Shown: piece after piece, positions 61,963 through 64,000 of the stretch
How the letters are laid out: each line of letters opens with the position of its first letter
Numbering within the stretch: the stretch's first letter is position 1
Assembly (NCBI GenBank): GCA_016709675.1
Contig: JADJMH010000005.1
Location: 372,001 to 436,000 of the forward strand
Direction: 5' to 3'
DNA from: Candidatus Accumulibacter proximus
GTDB lineage: Bacteria > Pseudomonadota > Gammaproteobacteria > Burkholderiales > Rhodocyclaceae
DNA: 64,000 nt
The notes under the pieces: model-generated
The model's input: only the letters and a program-made list of their open reading frames with translations
Told to the model about the DNA's origin: nothing
The model's database searches: none
Program-made: the position numbers and the translations under genes

Positions 61963-62667
61963 ATGCATAGGAAACTGCTGCCGCTCGCGCTCGCCGCAAC
62001 AATGAGTCTGCCGACCTTGGCGGACGACGCTGCCGTTATCAAGAAGTCTGTTGAAACCAAGCTCGCGCGCACGGTGACCAGTGTCACCAAGACCCCCTAT
62101 CTGGGCCTCTACGAAGTCTACGTTGATGGCCAGATCGTCTATACCGATGAGAAGGTGTCGGCCCTGCTCATTGGCGCGTTGGTCGATGGCAAGACGATGA
62201 AGAACGTGACTGACGAGCGGATGCAGAAACTCACCGCGATCAAGTTTGCGGACTTGCCGCTCGCACTCGCAGTCAAGCAGGTTCGCGGCGACGGCAAACG
62301 TGTTTTCGCAACCTTCGAAGACCCGAACTGTGGCTACTGCAAGAAGCTGGCGAAGGACATCGCGAAGCTCGATAACGTGACCATATACACCTTCCTCTAC
62401 CCCATCCTGTCGCCGGATTCTCTGGAGAAGTCCAATCAGATCTGGTGTGCCCCCGACAGGGCCAAGGCATGGAATGAGTGGATGATCGACGGGAAGGCGC
62501 CCGGCGGTAAGGGCGATTGTGACACCACGGCAGTCAAGAAAACCATTGAGATGGGCCGCAAGTTGGCGATAACCGGGACGCCGACAATCTTCTTCGCAGA
62601 CGGGGAGCGTATTCCTGGCGCAATTCCGATTGCCAAGATCGAGCAGAAGCTTGCCCAGACCAAGTAA
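61963..62667 (+). CDS. dsbC: Thiol:disulfide interchange protein DsbC
   Basis: 234 residues with a signal peptide cleaved near residue 20 (LALAATMSLPTLA). The N-terminal dimerisation domain spans ~21-80. The thioredoxin-like domain has the active site C123-G-Y-C126 (DPNCGYCKKLAKDI) and the cis-proline in ITGTPTIFF. A second disulfide pair (CAP.., GDCDT) is present. It isomerises wrong disulfide bonds in the periplasm. Confidence 0.95.
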   Translation: MHRKLLPLALAATMSLPTLADDAAVIKKSVETKLARTVTSVTKTPYLGLYEVYVDGQIVYTDEKVSALLIGALVDGKTMKNVTDERMQKLTAIKFADLPLALAVKQVRGDGKRVFATFEDPNCGYCKKLAKDIAKLDNVTIYTFLYPILSPDSLEKSNQIWCAPDRAKAWNEWMIDGKAPGGKGDCDTTAVKKTIEMGRKLAITGTPTIFFADGERIPGAIPIAKIEQKLAQTK

Positions 62668-62764
62668 GTGGCCTGAGAAGGCGAGTCTACTTGTTGTGCC
62701 AGCGTCGTCACGGAGCGATGTAACGGATTGCCCTGGAGGGAGCAGGTGCTGCTTCGGGAATCAG

Positions 62765-63952
62765 TCAATCTCGGACAGGAAAGATCTGCCGCCTGTGGTT
62801 GATCGCTAACGAACTGACCAGCGGATTCTCTGCCAGATACCGGCCGATCGCATGTTCAACCCCGCGGCCGGCAGCAGAGTCTCCGAAATCCTGCCGGGCC
62901 AGATAGACCTCGGCTTCCACCCGGCCACCCAGATAATGCAGGACCACCCGCTGAGGTTCAGGCAGTTGGGAGAGCACGGGAGCCAACTGTCTAATGAGGT
63001 CACTTCGGTCTGGCGTGTTTTGGCTCTTGCTGTCATGGTCCAGATCATCCTCGACGTCGATATGAACAAGGACATCGGATACGGACGAGTGACTGTCGAG
63101 TACCCGTTTTCGCGTCATCTCGGCAATCCGATGACCTTCCGAGACGCTGATCCTCGGATCGACGCAGACATGAGCGTCGACCAGTGAGCGATGCGCCATG
63201 CGACGGGTACGCAACTCATGCAGACTGCTTACCCCGGGGGTGTCGACTATCACCTGACGGATGCCGTCAACTTCCTCGACCGACAGTCCGGTATCGATCA
63301 GTTCCTGAAGAGCCTCCCAAGCGAACACCACCCCCATCCGGACGATCATGAAGCCAACGATCACTGCCGCCACCGAATCGGCAAAGCTGTAGCCCATCAA
63401 ATTGCCCAGGATGCCAAGCGCCACCACAAGGGACGATGCGGCGTCGGAGCGGGCATGCCAGGCGTTGGCTATCAGCATTGGCGAGCGCAAGCGCTCACCG
63501 ACATGAAGCATATAGCGGAACAGCCCTTCCTTCGCAGCCAACGCCAGGATAGCCGTCCATAGTGCGAGCGGTCCTACCGGCGGCAGATTGTCCACGTCTT
63601 GCAGCTTAACCCCGGCGCTCCAGATAATGCCGGCGCCGGTCGCGGCCAGAATCGCCCCGAGTGCAAACGAAGCTGCCGTTTCGATGCGACCGTGGCCATA
63701 GGGATGGCTTTCGTCGGCAGGATCCTTACTGTGATGGGCGGCAAAAAGGACCAGAAAGTCACAGACCAAGTCCGAGAGCGAATGCAATCCGTCGGCGATC
63801 AGGCCCTGCGAGTGAGAAATGATACCCGCGACCACCTGCGCAGCAGTCAGGAAAACATTGACCACCACACTCACCCAGGTGACACGCTGGGCCATGGCGT
63901 GCCGGCCGGGGTCATCGTAAGAGACTTGGGGTGCGTCGTTAAGCGTGTTCAT
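62765..63952 (-). CDS. Cation diffusion facilitator (CDF) transporter
   Basis: 395 residues, complete, ending 48 bp from the right edge. About six membrane helices. Metal-binding pairs are H-x-x-x-D in DGLHSLSDLVCD (helix 2) and HARSDAASS (helix 5), with HPYGHGRIE between helices 2 and 3. The cytoplasmic C-terminal domain (VSEGHRIAEMTRKRV, VLVHIDVEDD) is typical, followed by a ~90-residue extra tail not present in FieF. It exports Zn, Fe or Mn; the D at the helix-2 site does not decide between them. Confidence 0.9.
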   Translation of the reverse strand: MNTLNDAPQVSYDDPGRHAMAQRVTWVSVVVNVFLTAAQVVAGIISHSQGLIADGLHSLSDLVCDFLVLFAAHHSKDPADESHPYGHGRIETAASFALGAILAATGAGIIWSAGVKLQDVDNLPPVGPLALWTAILALAAKEGLFRYMLHVGERLRSPMLIANAWHARSDAASSLVVALGILGNLMGYSFADSVAAVIVGFMIVRMGVVFAWEALQELIDTGLSVEEVDGIRQVIVDTPGVSSLHELRTRRMAHRSLVDAHVCVDPRISVSEGHRIAEMTRKRVLDSHSSVSDVLVHIDVEDDLDHDSKSQNTPDRSDLIRQLAPVLSQLPEPQRVVLHYLGGRVEAEVYLARQDFGDSAAGRGVEHAIGRYLAENPLVSSLAINHRRQIFPVRD

Positions 63953-64000
63953 GGCTCGGTCTCTTTCGGCTAAAGTCGCTTCCTATTCTACCGTCGCCAA

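Overview
The window is GC-rich, densely coded and bacterial. The order lptB-rpoN-hpf-ptsN-hprK, the run ribBA-ribH-nusB-thiL-pgpA-pncC, a FimV-like protein and the CarH/LitR-folE2-cfa block point to a betaproteobacterium, probably Rhodocyclales. An Accumulibacter-like genome is my guess; I could not test it. No tRNA, rRNA or CRISPR array was seen.

1-15.5 kb: the distal part of an extracellular contractile injection system (eCIS, phage-tail-like) locus. It runs from a phage tail protein cut by the window edge, through three neighbouring proteins that share one N-terminal motif, two unrecognised structural proteins and an AAA+ ATPase, to a 1203-residue eCIS-core (DUF4157) protein with an HELTH motif. 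Most genes overlap or abut. Sheath, tube and baseplate genes would lie to the left, outside the window.

15.5-23 kb: a YjbQ-family gene, a hypothetical protein, a stand-alone short LOV blue-light receptor, an SRPBCC protein with a glycosyltransferase-like partner, a U32 (TrhP-like) protein and RNase G.

23.2-30.9 kb: a likely integrated element bounded by 20-bp near-identical repeats. It carries a frameshifted tyrosine integrase, a second integrase, 1.3 kb of gene-free DNA with at least eight consecutive hairpins, a membrane protein, an AbiEi antitoxin with only a stub of its toxin, a membrane-anchored Mrr-type nuclease and a Fic protein.

31-37 kb: an MDR oxidoreductase, GpmI and a P-type ATPase. 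37.2-45.6 kb: a tightly overlapping leftward operon (folE2, FAD oxidoreductase, DUF1365, cfa, chalcone-isomerase-like, MFS, SDR, NTF2-like) divergent from a B12-binding MerR photoreceptor of the CarH/LitR type. Two near-identical perfect palindromes lie in the shared control region. With the LOV protein this gives the window a light and photo-oxidative-stress theme.

45.7-64 kb: a thioredoxin-like protein, a frameshifted repeat-rich response-regulator protein, then housekeeping blocks: riboflavin/thiamine/NusB, FimV, SOS-controlled recA-recX, the lptB-rpoN-PTSNtr cluster, a UbiH-family hydroxylase, DsbC and a CDF transporter cut off just before the right edge.
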